From NCBI RefSeq assembly GCF_002979775.1, contig NZ_PCPR01000010.1:1-64000 (forward strand): a DNA stretch of 64,000 nucleotides, read 5' to 3'. How positions within the stretch are numbered: position 1 is the stretch's first letter; every line of letters begins with the position of its first letter. Origin of the DNA: Arthrobacter sp. MYb23. Its GTDB lineage: Bacteria; Actinomycetota; Actinomycetes; Actinomycetales; Micrococcaceae. Made by a program: the position numbers and the translations under genes. Shown here one piece after another: positions 35,467-44,160 of the stretch. The notes beneath the pieces were generated by a model. The model was not told the origin of the DNA and did not search any database. It saw only the letters and a program-made list of their open reading frames with translations.

Positions 35467-36336
35467 ATGGCCATCTACGTCGACCCACCCTTGTGGCCAG
35501 CGCATGGAACCGTGTTTTCGCACCTGGTTTCGGACTCGTCGCTGGATGAGTTACACACGTTCGCGGCCGCCGCCGGAGTTCCCGAGCGAGCCTTCGACGG
35601 AGACCACTACGACGTCCCCGAACGCCGCTACGACGACCTCGTTTCCGCGGGCGCCATCCCTGTGGAGGCCCGCATCCTGGTACGCAAGCTCATTGCCAGC
35701 GGACTCCGCATCCCCGCTCGTGAACGGAGCAAGGCCTTGACAGTGCCTCTGATGGAACGCTGGAACAGCACCTATCCCGGCCACGAGGAGCTGGGTCTGG
35801 AGTTGCTGGAACGCTGGGGAGAGGACCGCAGGAAGTATCACAGCCGGACACATCTCCTCGCAGTCCTTGAGGCCTTGGATGTGCTGGCCGAACCTGCCCT
35901 GCCTGCGCGGACCGTCGCCCTGGCAGCGTGGTTTCACGATGCCGTCTATGAAGGAGTCGCCGGGCAGGACGAAGAAGAGTCCGCACGTTTGGCAGAGGAC
36001 CGTCTAACAGCCACTGGTTTGGCTCCCCACGAGGTAGAAGAGGTGGCGCGCCTGGTCCGGCTCACCTCCACTCACCGTCCAAAGACTGGTGACTACGCGG
36101 GTGCACTGTTGTGCGACGCCGATCTGTCAGTGCTCGGCGGTGACCAGCAGTCCTATGCTCGCTATCGTGCCGCCGTCCGCGAAGACTACGCCCACGTCAG
36201 CGACGACGACTTCGCGAAGGGGCGCGCCGCCGTCGTCCGCGATCTTCTGAGATTGGACCCGCTGTTCCACGGCGAACGCGCCAAGGCACTCTGGTTGGAG
36301 GCTGCCCGCCGGAACCTCGCCAGCGAACTCGCGTGA
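35467..36336 (+). CDS. DUF4031 protein fused to an HD-type phosphohydrolase-like domain
   Basis: 289 aa from the ATG at 35467. Residues 1-90 are DUF4031 (MAIYVDPPLWPAHG, FSHLVSDSSLDELHTFA, HYDVPERRYDDL). From about 110 a helical predicted metal-dependent phosphohydrolase begins, with YHSRTHLLAVL, AAWFHDAVYEG and a later CDADLSVLGG, all HD-type metal-ligand segments. The two modules often occur separately. No pathway can be named. Confidence 0.8.
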   Translation: MAIYVDPPLWPAHGTVFSHLVSDSSLDELHTFAAAAGVPERAFDGDHYDVPERRYDDLVSAGAIPVEARILVRKLIASGLRIPARERSKALTVPLMERWNSTYPGHEELGLELLERWGEDRRKYHSRTHLLAVLEALDVLAEPALPARTVALAAWFHDAVYEGVAGQDEEESARLAEDRLTATGLAPHEVEEVARLVRLTSTHRPKTGDYAGALLCDADLSVLGGDQQSYARYRAAVREDYAHVSDDDFAKGRAAVVRDLLRLDPLFHGERAKALWLEAARRNLASELA

Positions 36337-36352
36337 GCGGAGCCGTCGGCCT

Positions 36353-36859
36353 TCAGCCGTGTGCGAGGAGTTCCAGCCCGACGACGGCTAGGCCCAACAG
36401 GAACTCCGCGCCCAAAGCAATCAGTTTCTTCCACCAGGCCATCTTGACCCTGCGAACCGCCAGATAGCCGATCAGGACCAAAGCCGTGATCAGAGCGATG
36501 GTTGAGGCCCGCAACGAGGCTTCAACGCTCCATCGACCCAGGGCAGCCACGGCGATGAAGATCAGCGGCAGAACAATCGCTCCGAAGGCGCCGAAACTGG
36601 TGCGCGCCATGTGCGATAGCTCGGAACGGGTGGGAGTCTTTGCGTGGACAGCCAGGTGTGAGACGAGGTCGGCCACGAACACCGCCAGCAATGTTCCCAC
36701 CACTGTGATGGCGAGCGTTGAAGCGGCTTCCCCGGCAGAGAGCGTCTCCGCGTGTGACTGCAAGGCAAGAACAACCGCCAGCCCGGTGAACGTCACATAG
36801 ACGCGCTCCTTAAGTGCTTCGGCTCTGTGCTGGGCGCTGGGCTGGGCGTTGTTAGTCAC
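36353..36859 (-). CDS. Four-span membrane protein
   Basis: 168 aa with about four hydrophobic segments (residues 20-40, 48-68, 90-112 and 118-160). No recognised domain; a HLAVHAKTPTRSEL loop lies between the second and third spans. Convergent with the HD-domain gene. Unknown function. Confidence 0.65.
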   Translation of the reverse strand: MTNNAQPSAQHRAEALKERVYVTFTGLAVVLALQSHAETLSAGEAASTLAITVVGTLLAVFVADLVSHLAVHAKTPTRSELSHMARTSFGAFGAIVLPLIFIAVAALGRWSVEASLRASTIALITALVLIGYLAVRRVKMAWWKKLIALGAEFLLGLAVVGLELLAHG

Positions 36860-36915
36860 TCGCCAAGATTACTCGCCAAGGTTCCAGGCGGACGGTGCCA
36901 AGCTAGCATAGAGGT

Positions 36916-38583
36916 GTGACCTCCTACCTCTTGGCTTCCCCTGACGTCCCGCTGGCCGTACCCGACGTCGAGCATGTCCTGGCTGTCCGTGGCGTCGGCG
37001 GTTACCGCCAGTACCGCATCCCCGCCCTCGCCGTCAGCACGCGGGGCACCGTGTTGGCCGCTTACGACGGCCGGCCCAACCTGGACGACCTCCCCAATCC
37101 CATAGATCTCCTCCTACGCCGCAGCTACGACAACGGAATTACCTGGGAGCCTCAGCAGCTTGTGCGCACGGGTTCAGGTCTTCACGGCTTCGGCGATCCA
37201 AGCCTTCTGGTTGACACCGAAACCGGGCGCATCTTCATGTTCCACGCGGCAGGCACCCACGCAGGCTTCTTCGAGGCCGTTGCCGGATTGACGCCCGATG
37301 ACGACGTGCAGCATGCTGACGTCAGCTTCTCCGACGACGACGGCGGCACCTGGCAGCACCGCCGGCTCACCGGACAGCTCAAGCACGGTGCCATCACGGG
37401 CCTTTTCGCCGCAGCTGGCCAGGGAATCCAAATACACGTTGGCCCCCACAAAGGCCGGTTGGTGCAGCAGTTTGTGCTGCTGGTGGACGGTGCCATTATG
37501 GCCGCCTCCGCGTTCAGCGACGACCACGGCGAGACATGGAGCCTGGGTGACCTGATCGGAGCGGGTCCGCAAGGGATCGGGCCCAACGAAAACAAAGTTG
37601 TGTGTTTGGACGATGGCCGGCTGCTCCTGCATTCGCGGGCAACGCCGTGCAGGTTGTCGTCTGTGTCCGAGGATGGCGGGCAGACCTGGAGCCCGCTGCG
37701 GCCCATCCCGGAGCTACCCGACCCCAGTGACAACGGTTCAGTGGCGCGCTTCGACGGCCTTCCCGGTGTTGCTGCCCACGCGACGCCTGAGACCTCAGAG
37801 TGGCTGATCGCCAGCAACAATCAAGACCCGCAGCTACGACGGAATACCGTCCTAAGCCTCTCACCCGACAACGGCGCCACCTGGCCGGCCAAGCTGTTAC
37901 TGTGCGTGGGCAGTTCGGCTTACTCGACGGTTGCGCGGCTGCCGGACGGGAACATCGGAGTTCTGTACGAGCGGCACGGCTACCGGGAGATCGTGTTCGC
38001 TTCGATCCCTGCCGAACAGCTCACGGGGCAACTTCACCGCGTGCCCGCAGCGGCCCAGGGCTCTTTGGAGCCCACTGGCTTGGTCTTCGACATGGAGCTG
38101 CGGTCCATCACTCCAGGCAGGCCCGCTGTATGGCAAAACGCCGGCGACTTCCACGTCATTCCGTCCAACAGCGACGGCGAATGGGACGTGCAGACCTGGA
38201 AGGAAATCGGCCAAGGCTACTCCGAGCAAGACCAAGTCCTGGGCACTCGCGAGGCTCAGGATCTCAACTACGGAACCATCATCCCGGGGTACAAAGCCGG
38301 GGATATCCTCGCTTTCACCGGACGCATCCGCAACGTCGGCACCAAGCCGACTACCGGCGTCGTACTTCTCGGACCGCACAACAACGCAGACCGTTTCCCG
38401 CCCGCGGACCTGCTGCCCGGCGAGCACGCGCTGTACTTCACGCCGACCTACACCGTCACCGAGACGGACCTGACTCGCGAAACGCTGGACCTCGTTTTCA
38501 CGGCAGAGGCCGACGGCGGCAGGGTGCGTTTGGAGCGGACGTTCCGTTTCAACCTGCGCACCGGCGCCGTGGTTGCTTCTTAG
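36916..38583 (+). CDS. Sialidase (exo-alpha-sialidase), BNR-repeat protein
   Basis: 555 aa from a GTG. The catalytic six-blade propeller starts with YRIPALAVS (the F/YRIP arginine motif) and contains five Asp boxes: SYDNGITW, SDDDGGTW, SDDHGETW, SEDGGQTW and SPDNGATW. From about residue 395 a beta-sandwich follows with similarity to NEW/CARDB-type modules. There is no signal peptide or anchor, which is unusual for a sialidase, so the enzyme may act on imported oligosaccharides or leave by another route. Confidence 0.85.
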   Translation: MTSYLLASPDVPLAVPDVEHVLAVRGVGGYRQYRIPALAVSTRGTVLAAYDGRPNLDDLPNPIDLLLRRSYDNGITWEPQQLVRTGSGLHGFGDPSLLVDTETGRIFMFHAAGTHAGFFEAVAGLTPDDDVQHADVSFSDDDGGTWQHRRLTGQLKHGAITGLFAAAGQGIQIHVGPHKGRLVQQFVLLVDGAIMAASAFSDDHGETWSLGDLIGAGPQGIGPNENKVVCLDDGRLLLHSRATPCRLSSVSEDGGQTWSPLRPIPELPDPSDNGSVARFDGLPGVAAHATPETSEWLIASNNQDPQLRRNTVLSLSPDNGATWPAKLLLCVGSSAYSTVARLPDGNIGVLYERHGYREIVFASIPAEQLTGQLHRVPAAAQGSLEPTGLVFDMELRSITPGRPAVWQNAGDFHVIPSNSDGEWDVQTWKEIGQGYSEQDQVLGTREAQDLNYGTIIPGYKAGDILAFTGRIRNVGTKPTTGVVLLGPHNNADRFPPADLLPGEHALYFTPTYTVTETDLTRETLDLVFTAEADGGRVRLERTFRFNLRTGAVVAS

Positions 38584-38611
38584 CGGCCGTGTGTATTAGC
38601 GGCGGCGCCGC

Positions 38612-39022
38612 TCAGCGGTAGGTGCTGACGAACGGCTGGCTGGTGGGCACAATCTGCTTACCGAGGGGCATGAGCGATACCGGGATCAGTTTCAGGTTGG
38701 CGATGGCCAGAGGGATTCCGACAATGGTGATGGCCATGGCAACCGCCGTGACCACGTGACCGATCGCAATCCAGATGCCCGCAACCAGAAGCCAAATCAC
38801 GTTGCCAAGGAGCGCAAACACCCCGGATCCGCCCGGCTTCTCAACCACCATTTGACCGAAAGGCCACAGGCAGTAAGCACCGATCCGGAACGAAGCGATG
38901 CCCCACGGGATGGTGACGATGAGAACGCAGCAAATGATGCCTGCCGCGAAGTAACCCAAGGCCAGCCAGAACCCACCGAAGACAAGCCAGATGATGTTAA
39001 GGAGCGTTTTCATAGTCTTCAT
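38612..39022 (-). CDS. YccF-family inner membrane protein
   Basis: 136 aa from the ATG at 39022 (AGGGC just before); a start at 39013 is also possible. It has two YccF modules, each with a double span: LLNIIWLVFGGFWLAL...IPWGIASFRIGAYCLWPFG and LLGNVIWLLVAGIWIAI...IPLAIANLKLIPVSLMPLG. The family is widespread and of unknown function. Confidence 0.88.
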   Translation of the reverse strand: MKTMKTLLNIIWLVFGGFWLALGYFAAGIICCVLIVTIPWGIASFRIGAYCLWPFGQMVVEKPGGSGVFALLGNVIWLLVAGIWIAIGHVVTAVAMAITIVGIPLAIANLKLIPVSLMPLGKQIVPTSQPFVSTYR

Positions 39023-39125
39023 TCTGCCCTGTTGGCCTGACAAAAAGCCTAGGGGTCTGCCCTGAATCTTCCCTGACTTCCAGCTGCACGTACTGCTCCA
39101 CTAGGCCACTTGGCAGGGCGGCGGT

Positions 39126-39578
39126 TCAACCAGCCAGGAGGCCGTCCAACTTGTCGAACGAGGTACCCCAGCCGTCGCGGGTCATTTCTACCCACTCCTC
39201 GGACGCAAACGGCCCTTGGGTGAGATTCATCCGGGTGCGTCCGTTGAGGTCCTCGAATTCGAGGTGCATTTCCTCGTACTCGTGGTCAGCGTCGGGAGCG
39301 GCCTTGGCCTGCGCCACCAAGAGAGCCGGGCTGTTGAGCTCGGTGATGGTGGCCTCGATGGGCGCCGACTGCTCGCCGTTCTCATCCGACCACACCATGA
39401 CTACCTGCCAAACGCCGCCAACCCGGGGCTCAACGATGATCTGATCGCGTGGAGCCTCCACCTCCACGGGTCCGAACCACTGGGTGAGTTTGTCCGGCTC
39501 CATCCAGGCTTCAAAAACCTTCTCGCGTGGAGCATCGAATTCGCGGCTCATCGTCAGGGTGTGCTGTTCCGTGCTCAT
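39126..39578 (-). CDS. SRPBCC (AHSA1-type) protein
   Basis: 150 aa. Start-like helix-grip fold: SREFDAPREKVFEAWMEPDKLTQWFGP is the standard Activator-of-Hsp90-ATPase-homologue N-terminus, and SEEWVEMTRDGWGTSFDKLD the terminal helix. Such proteins bind hydrophobic ligands; the ligand is not known. Single gene. Confidence 0.88.
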   Translation of the reverse strand: MSTEQHTLTMSREFDAPREKVFEAWMEPDKLTQWFGPVEVEAPRDQIIVEPRVGGVWQVVMVWSDENGEQSAPIEATITELNSPALLVAQAKAAPDADHEYEEMHLEFEDLNGRTRMNLTQGPFASEEWVEMTRDGWGTSFDKLDGLLAG

Positions 39579-39612
39579 GGCTTTAACTCCTGGTGTCGGT
39601 GATGTTCGATGT

Positions 39613-39680
39613 CCAAGTAGTGGTGCGTCAAGCTAAATCGTGTCGTCATGATCGAGCCTAGTTGGCCCCACCGACACGAT
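39613..39680. repeat. Possible degenerate palindromic element
   Basis: CCAAGTAG at 39613 and CTAGTTGG ending at 39666 resemble the ends of the 66-bp family, but the interior differs. It also contains ATCGTGTCG / CGACACGAT arms (39637-39645, 39672-39680). It may be a decayed copy or a trpF terminator. Confidence 0.35.
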
Positions 39681-39688
39681 CAGTGAAT

Positions 39689-40285
39689 CTAAGCCTTGGC
39701 GGCTTCGACGAAAGCTCGGATCTTGGCCAGGTCCTTCACGCCGCGGGATTCCTCGACGCCGGAGGATACGTCCACTCCCCAGGCGCCAGCCGCAGTTGCG
39801 GCGAAGGCCACATTGCCGGATTCGAGCCCTCCAGCAAGGAGCCACTCCCGCCCGTCAAGTTCTTTCTCGCGCACGGAGGCGTAGTCCCAGGACTCCCCTG
39901 AGCCGGGAACAGCGGCATCGATCAAGAACATGTCCTCGCCCAGATCAGCGAACTCATCCTGCGGGGCACCCATGGTGACGGCCCGGATGAGCCGCATCCC
40001 GGCGTCGTGCACTTTTGTGACGTCGCTGACTGTCCGGTGACCGTGCAATTGCACCCATTCGAGGCCGGCGGCACGGGCCGTGGCCACCGCATCAGCGGCG
40101 TCCTCATGCCGGAAAACACCCACAGCATGAACACCCTCCGGCACCAGCGGCAGCAAAATGCGTACCTGATCCGGGCTGACTTCGCGTGGGCTGGCGGTGA
40201 GAACAAAGCCAACCGCGTCCGCACCGGCGTCGACCGCTTCACGCACGGATTCGGGCGTGCTCAAGCCGCACACTTTGACGAACAT
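39689..40285 (-). CDS. trpF: Phosphoribosylanthranilate isomerase
   Basis: 198 aa from the ATG at 40285 (MFVKVCGL); upstream in-frame starts would add 17 unsupported residues. It catalyses the Amadori rearrangement in tryptophan synthesis. The catalytic cysteine is in KVCG and the phosphate-binding loops are in GLESGNV and GVDVSSGVE. It stands alone here, away from other trp genes. Confidence 0.92.
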   Translation of the reverse strand: MFVKVCGLSTPESVREAVDAGADAVGFVLTASPREVSPDQVRILLPLVPEGVHAVGVFRHEDAADAVATARAAGLEWVQLHGHRTVSDVTKVHDAGMRLIRAVTMGAPQDEFADLGEDMFLIDAAVPGSGESWDYASVREKELDGREWLLAGGLESGNVAFAATAAGAWGVDVSSGVEESRGVKDLAKIRAFVEAAKA

Positions 40286-40382
40286 TCCCGTGCCTCCAGC
40301 CGTAATCAGAACGTTTTCCACATATGACGTTAGCAAGCCGCAATGCCAACGCAGAAGCCTCGTCCACCACTAGGCTGGTCGA

Positions 40383-41012
40383 ATGGAGATTATCCGCTTT
40401 GCCGACGTCCGCCCCGAACCGTGGCGCAACGGGGGTGGGGTGACGCGCGAACTCGCCAGCCATCCGAAGGCCGCCTCCGCACAGGACGGCGCCTGGGATT
40501 GGCGGGTCAGCATCGCGGACGTTGCCAAAGCGGGCGAATTCTCCACTTTCCCCGGCATGGAACGGGTCATCACCATCATCGACGGCGAACTACTGCTCCT
40601 CACGGTGGATGGCGCGGAACACCCGCTGGAGAAGTACCGTCCGTTCCGGTTCTCGGGCGAGGCTGCGTCCTCGGCCACCCTTCCTACCGGCGACATCCGG
40701 GATTTGAACGTCATCGCACGCGCCGGGGCTTTCAAGGCTTACACCTCCATTGTCGAAATCTCCAAGAAGCGCGCGCACCCGGTCTTCGAGGGCCAGCTAG
40801 CCGTTCTGCTTGAGGGTAAGGCGACGGTCGCGCTCGGGGATTCTGCTGATGACCAGTCTGACGGCGACTCCCCGGCTCCTAGCGTCGGTGAACCTGTCGA
40901 GTTGTCGCGATACGACGCCGTGGTGGGCTCAGATACCCGCAGCCCAGAGATCTCGGGCCGGGGCTTCGTGGCAGTGATCTCGATCGACCATGTAGAGCCG
41001 TCGCACTCCTGA
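40383..41012 (+). CDS. HutD/Ves-family cupin protein
   Basis: 209 aa. HutD/Ves signature RPEPWRNGGGVTREL, WDWRVSIADVAKAGEFSTFPG and ERVITIIDGELLLL form a bicupin. HutD proteins accompany histidine use and may control formiminoglutamate levels; Ves is a cold-linked E. coli homologue. No hut genes are near, so only the family can be named. The HutD insert near residues 155-175 is Ser/Asp-rich. Confidence 0.85.
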   Translation: MEIIRFADVRPEPWRNGGGVTRELASHPKAASAQDGAWDWRVSIADVAKAGEFSTFPGMERVITIIDGELLLLTVDGAEHPLEKYRPFRFSGEAASSATLPTGDIRDLNVIARAGAFKAYTSIVEISKKRAHPVFEGQLAVLLEGKATVALGDSADDQSDGDSPAPSVGEPVELSRYDAVVGSDTRSPEISGRGFVAVISIDHVEPSHS

Positions 41013-41091
41013 GCTGGTGACTTTAGCCACCAGAGGTGGCCACACCGCAAGGGAGTTGCTAGCCTGAAACGAAGGTTCCCCTCTGGAACCT

Positions 41092-41132
41092 CCGGACGAC
41101 GGTTCAGTACCCGGCATGCGACAAGACTGGCC
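41092..41132 (+). promoter_or_regulatory. Guanidine-III riboswitch
   Basis: The sequence matches the compact ykkC-III pseudoknot: CCGGACGA (41092), GTACCCGG (41107-41114) and GACAAGAC (41120-41127) in order and spacing. CCGG pairs with CCGG for stem 1, and GGTTCAGT pairs with ACTGGCC, with one bulge and one wobble, for stem 2. It ends one base before AAAGGA (41133-41138), the ribosome site of the SMR gene, so guanidinium binding would expose translation. The guanidine-I consensus does not fit. Confidence 0.88.
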
Positions 41133-41145
41133 AAAGGAAAATGTC

Positions 41146-41460
41146 ATGTCGTGGTTAATTCTTATTCTCTCCGGGGCACTCGAAGCCGTCTGGGCTGCAG
41201 CTCTCCATCGCTCCAAGGGCTTCCGTAAACCCGTTCCCACAGTTGTCTTCCTGGTGTCAGTTGTCGCCAGCATGGCCGGGCTCGCCATTGCGATGCAATC
41301 CATTCCTACCGGCACGGCCTATGCAGTGTGGGTTGGCGTCGGCGTGGTACTGACCGCGACGTACGCCATGGTCACCAAAGTTGAACGCGCGACGACGGCC
41401 CGGCTGCTTTTGCTTGCGGGCATCGGCGCATGTGTCATTGGCCTGAAGGTGGTGGCGTAG
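41146..41460 (+). CDS. SMR guanidinium exporter subunit 1
   Basis: 104 aa, four membrane spans. It has the small multidrug resistance fold with Glu in the first span (GALEAVWAAAL) and GTAYAVWVGVG in the third, matching Gdx (SugE-type) guanidinium/proton antiporters more than EmrE drug pumps. A guanidine-III riboswitch directly upstream fixes the likely substrate as guanidinium. The second subunit gene starts 2 bases after the stop. Confidence 0.92.
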   Translation: MSWLILILSGALEAVWAAALHRSKGFRKPVPTVVFLVSVVASMAGLAIAMQSIPTGTAYAVWVGVGVVLTATYAMVTKVERATTARLLLLAGIGACVIGLKVVA

Positions 41461-41462
41461 CC

Positions 41463-41846
41463 ATGACTGAGAACACTGGAAACATCAAGAACACCGGCAA
41501 CGGCATCTACTGGATCATCCTCCTGGCTTCAGCACTGCTCGAAGCCGTATGGGCCACGGCCCTGGGCTTGTCCAACGGCTTTACGCAACTCACGCCCACA
41601 GTGGTTTTCGCCATCACCGCCGTGCTGAGCATGCTCGGCCTGGGTATCGCGGTGAAGCGAATCCCCCTCGGCACAGCCTACGCAGTGTGGGTTGGTATCG
41701 GAGCTGCGCTGACCGTTGGTTGGGCCATGCTCACTGGCGTGGAATCCGCGAGTCCGTTGAAGCTGCTGTTCATCGCCGGAATCGTGGGCTGTGCTGCCGG
41801 TTTGAAGGCCCTGCCCGCTGAGAAACCTGTAGCCAAGGCCGAGTAG
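41463..41846 (+). CDS. SMR guanidinium exporter subunit 2
   Basis: 127 aa. Four spans after a 15-residue polar N-terminus (MTENTGNIKNTGNG). It carries LLEAVWATALGLSNGF and GTAYAVWVGIGA. It is paired with the preceding gene, probably as an obligate heterodimer in which the two subunits insert in opposite orientation, as in YkkCD. Both share one riboswitch-controlled mRNA. Confidence 0.9.
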   Translation: MTENTGNIKNTGNGIYWIILLASALLEAVWATALGLSNGFTQLTPTVVFAITAVLSMLGLGIAVKRIPLGTAYAVWVGIGAALTVGWAMLTGVESASPLKLLFIAGIVGCAAGLKALPAEKPVAKAE

Positions 41847-41935
41847 CAAGCACTCCCCGCGTTCCCTGCCCTTGCCCGCGGGCACGCTCCCTCTTGCCCC
41901 AGCCCTCTCTTGCCACGGCTGTTTGTTGCCGTGGG

Positions 41936-42334
41936 CCCTCCGTTTCGATGGTTCCCTGCGCACCATGCCGCGCGCACGGCATCCCTGGCAGGGAACCCCC
42001 GAATCGGGCCGGGCACGGAGGGTGATGGCGCAGGCTCGTCAGTCAGACACACCCCTGGGCTGGGCGCAGGCACACAAGTCAGACACACCCCCAAGCCCGA
42101 CACACTCCCAAGCCACGCGGGCTCACTCCACCGCCGCAGGCCCTCCATTTCGATGGTTCCCTGCACACCATGCCGCGCGCACGGCATCCCTGGCAGGGAA
42201 CCCCCGAATCGGGCCGGGCACGGAGGGTGATGGCGCAGGCTCGTCAGTCAGACACACCCCTGGGCTGGGCACAGGCACACAAACCAGACACAGCCCCAAG
42301 CCCGACACACTCCCAAGCCGACGCACGCGGGCTC
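41936..42334. repeat. 205-bp direct duplication with internal hairpins (gene-free stretch)
   Basis: The 568 bases between the SMR genes and the aldo/keto reductase contain two near-identical copies, 41936-42124 and 42141-42334, offset by 205 bases. Each has a hairpin with GGTTCCCTGC / GCAGGGAACC outer arms and ATGCCG / CGGCAT inner arms (41950-41997 and 42155-42202), then several CAGACACA(C/G)CCC-like short repeats. No gene is credible here despite open frames; the DNA is strongly biased and repeated. Confidence 0.88.
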
Positions 42335-42414
42335 CTACAGGAATACCCTTCGCGTCCGTGGAGTTCACGCCAACAGAGGGCACTCTGGAACACCTACGCG
42401 CATTGGAGAAGTTC

Positions 42415-43422
42415 ATGACGGCAGTACACCTTGGCGATGGCCTCACTGTAAGCCCGCTCGGTTTCGGCGGAATGGCTCTGACCCCGGTCTATGGCGGAAT
42501 CGATCCCGAAGAAGGGCTCAAGACGCTGCGGCACGCGGTTGACGCCGGCATCACGTTCATCGACACCGCAGATGTTTACGGCGCGGGCAGTAACGAGGAA
42601 CTCGTGGGCAGGCTTTTGAAGGAGCGGCGCGACGAGATCCAAGTAGCCACAAAGTTTGGAATTGAGGGCAACCCCGCGGACGGGTACACGGGAGTCCGCG
42701 GGGATGCGCCCTACATCAGGCAGGCGGTGGAAGCGAGCCTCCGCCGCCTGGACACTGATGTGATTGACCTCTACTACATGCACCGCCGTGACCTCCGCGT
42801 TCCGATAGTGGAAACCGTGGAGGCCATGGCGGAGCTGGTCCGAGAGGGCAAGGTCAAGCACCTCGGATTGTCTGAGGTGACCGCCGAGGAGCTCAGGCAG
42901 GCCAACGCTGTTCATCCCATTGCCGCTGTCCAGAGTGAATGGTCAATCTGGAGCAGGGATGTTGAACTCAACGTCGTTCCTGCAGCCAAGGAACTTGGCG
43001 TCGGGTTTGTGCCTTATTCGCCGCTGGGCCGTGGCTTCCTTACGGGAACCGTCAGCGCAGGCGATCTCGGGGAGAATGACTTCCGCCATAAGATCCCCCG
43101 TTTTGGTGACGAGGCACTTGATGCGAACCAAGCCGTTGTGGCTGCGGTTCGCGAGGTAGCCAGCGGGCTGGATGCAACTCCGGCCCAGGTAGCCCTGGCT
43201 TGGCTGTTCACCCAAGGTCAGCGCCTCGGGATTTCTGTGGTCCCCATCCCCGGCACGCGCAAAACGCACCGGATCGACGAGAACCTGGGGGCGCTGTCCC
43301 TGCAACTGGGGACAGCACAACTTGAGATGCTCGACCAAGCCGCAGCCGCCGTCGTGGGTTCACGATCCGCCGACCCCAACTGGGTGTCACAGGGCCGCGA
43401 AGCCAACCCGACCACTGCATAG
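42415..43422 (+). CDS. Aldo/keto reductase
   Basis: 335 aa from the ATG at 42415 (GGAGAAG before it); the frame is open much further upstream but that part is the duplicated repeat. NADPH-linked (beta/alpha)8 barrel with the catalytic tetrad in FIDTADVYGAGSNEE (Asp, Tyr), VATKFGIEG (Lys) and LYYMHRRD (His). Closest to the AKR13/YakC-like group. It reduces carbonyls; the real substrate is not known. It is followed after 9 bases by an MBL hydrolase. Confidence 0.9.
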   Translation: MTAVHLGDGLTVSPLGFGGMALTPVYGGIDPEEGLKTLRHAVDAGITFIDTADVYGAGSNEELVGRLLKERRDEIQVATKFGIEGNPADGYTGVRGDAPYIRQAVEASLRRLDTDVIDLYYMHRRDLRVPIVETVEAMAELVREGKVKHLGLSEVTAEELRQANAVHPIAAVQSEWSIWSRDVELNVVPAAKELGVGFVPYSPLGRGFLTGTVSAGDLGENDFRHKIPRFGDEALDANQAVVAAVREVASGLDATPAQVALAWLFTQGQRLGISVVPIPGTRKTHRIDENLGALSLQLGTAQLEMLDQAAAAVVGSRSADPNWVSQGREANPTTA

Positions 43423-43431
43423 ACTGAAGCG

Positions 43432-44082
43432 ATGGATTCGCTTATTCACTCATTGCGTGACGTCACTATCCGCAGCATTTCGGTCAGCGAGATGAACAAC
43501 AACGTGTACCTGTCGACCTCAAAGTCCACAGGTGCGCAGTTGCTGATCGACGCCGCCGACGACCTTCCGGCCATTCAGCAACTTCTCAAGGACGCGGCCG
43601 CCGATGCGACGGTCGAGACCAAACTGGCCAGGATTGCCACCACCCATCAGCACTGGGACCACGTCCGGGCGCTGGCGGAGCTGGTGGATGTCACCGGTGC
43701 AAGTACGTCAGCAGGAGCGGACGACGCCGATGCGTTGCCGGTTCCTGTGGATGTCCGGCTTGGTCACGGCGACGTCGAGCGTTTCGACGGTTTCGAGCTG
43801 ACGGCGGTCCACCTGCGCGGACATACTCCGGGTTCGATTGCCTTCGTGTACCAGGATCCTGACGGGCCGGCCCACATTTTCAGTGGAGACTCGTTGTTTC
43901 CGGGAGGCGTCGGCAACACACAGAACGATCCGTCACGTTTCACTTCTCTGTTGAACGACGTGCAGGAGCGACTGTTCGACGCTTATCCGGACGAAACCCT
44001 CGTGCACCCGGGCCATGGACTGCCCACAACCCTGGGCGCCGAGCGGCCACACCTTGAAGAGTGGCGCGCCCGAGGCTGGTAG
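43432..44082 (+). CDS. MBL-fold metallo-hydrolase
   Basis: 216 aa. Beta-lactamase fold with metal ligands in THQHWDHV (residues of about 76-83), GHTPGS near 130, FSGDSLFPGGVG near 148 and HPGHG near 190. Glyoxalase II-like hydrolases look like this; the first ligand pair HQHWDH is a variant of HxHxDH. It may form a short operon with the reductase and act on its product. Confidence 0.86.
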   Translation: MDSLIHSLRDVTIRSISVSEMNNNVYLSTSKSTGAQLLIDAADDLPAIQQLLKDAAADATVETKLARIATTHQHWDHVRALAELVDVTGASTSAGADDADALPVPVDVRLGHGDVERFDGFELTAVHLRGHTPGSIAFVYQDPDGPAHIFSGDSLFPGGVGNTQNDPSRFTSLLNDVQERLFDAYPDETLVHPGHGLPTTLGAERPHLEEWRARGW

Positions 44083-44088
44083 AGCATT

Positions 44089-44151
44089 CGTTGCGGGGCC
44101 TGCTCTGCGCGCCAAACCCAAGGAATGACGCGCAGAGCGGGCCTCACAACG
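44089..44151. terminator. Long hairpin between convergent genes
   Basis: CGTTGCGGGGCCTGCTCTGC.. (44089-44111) pairs with its near-complement at 44129-44151; the inner 9 bases GCTCTGCGC/GCGCAGAGC are perfect. It separates the MBL gene from the helicase gene. Confidence 0.7.
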
Positions 44152-44160
44152 TGAGTGACG

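Noticed and set aside
41013..41091. Guanidine-I (ykkC) riboswitch
   Set aside because: The consensus strings of class I are absent; the class III pseudoknot directly downstream fits instead.
41872..42414. N-terminal extension of the aldo/keto reductase by 181 codons
   Set aside because: The extension is encoded by the 205-bp duplication, has no domain and lacks a ribosome site; the AKR fold begins at the ATG at 42415.
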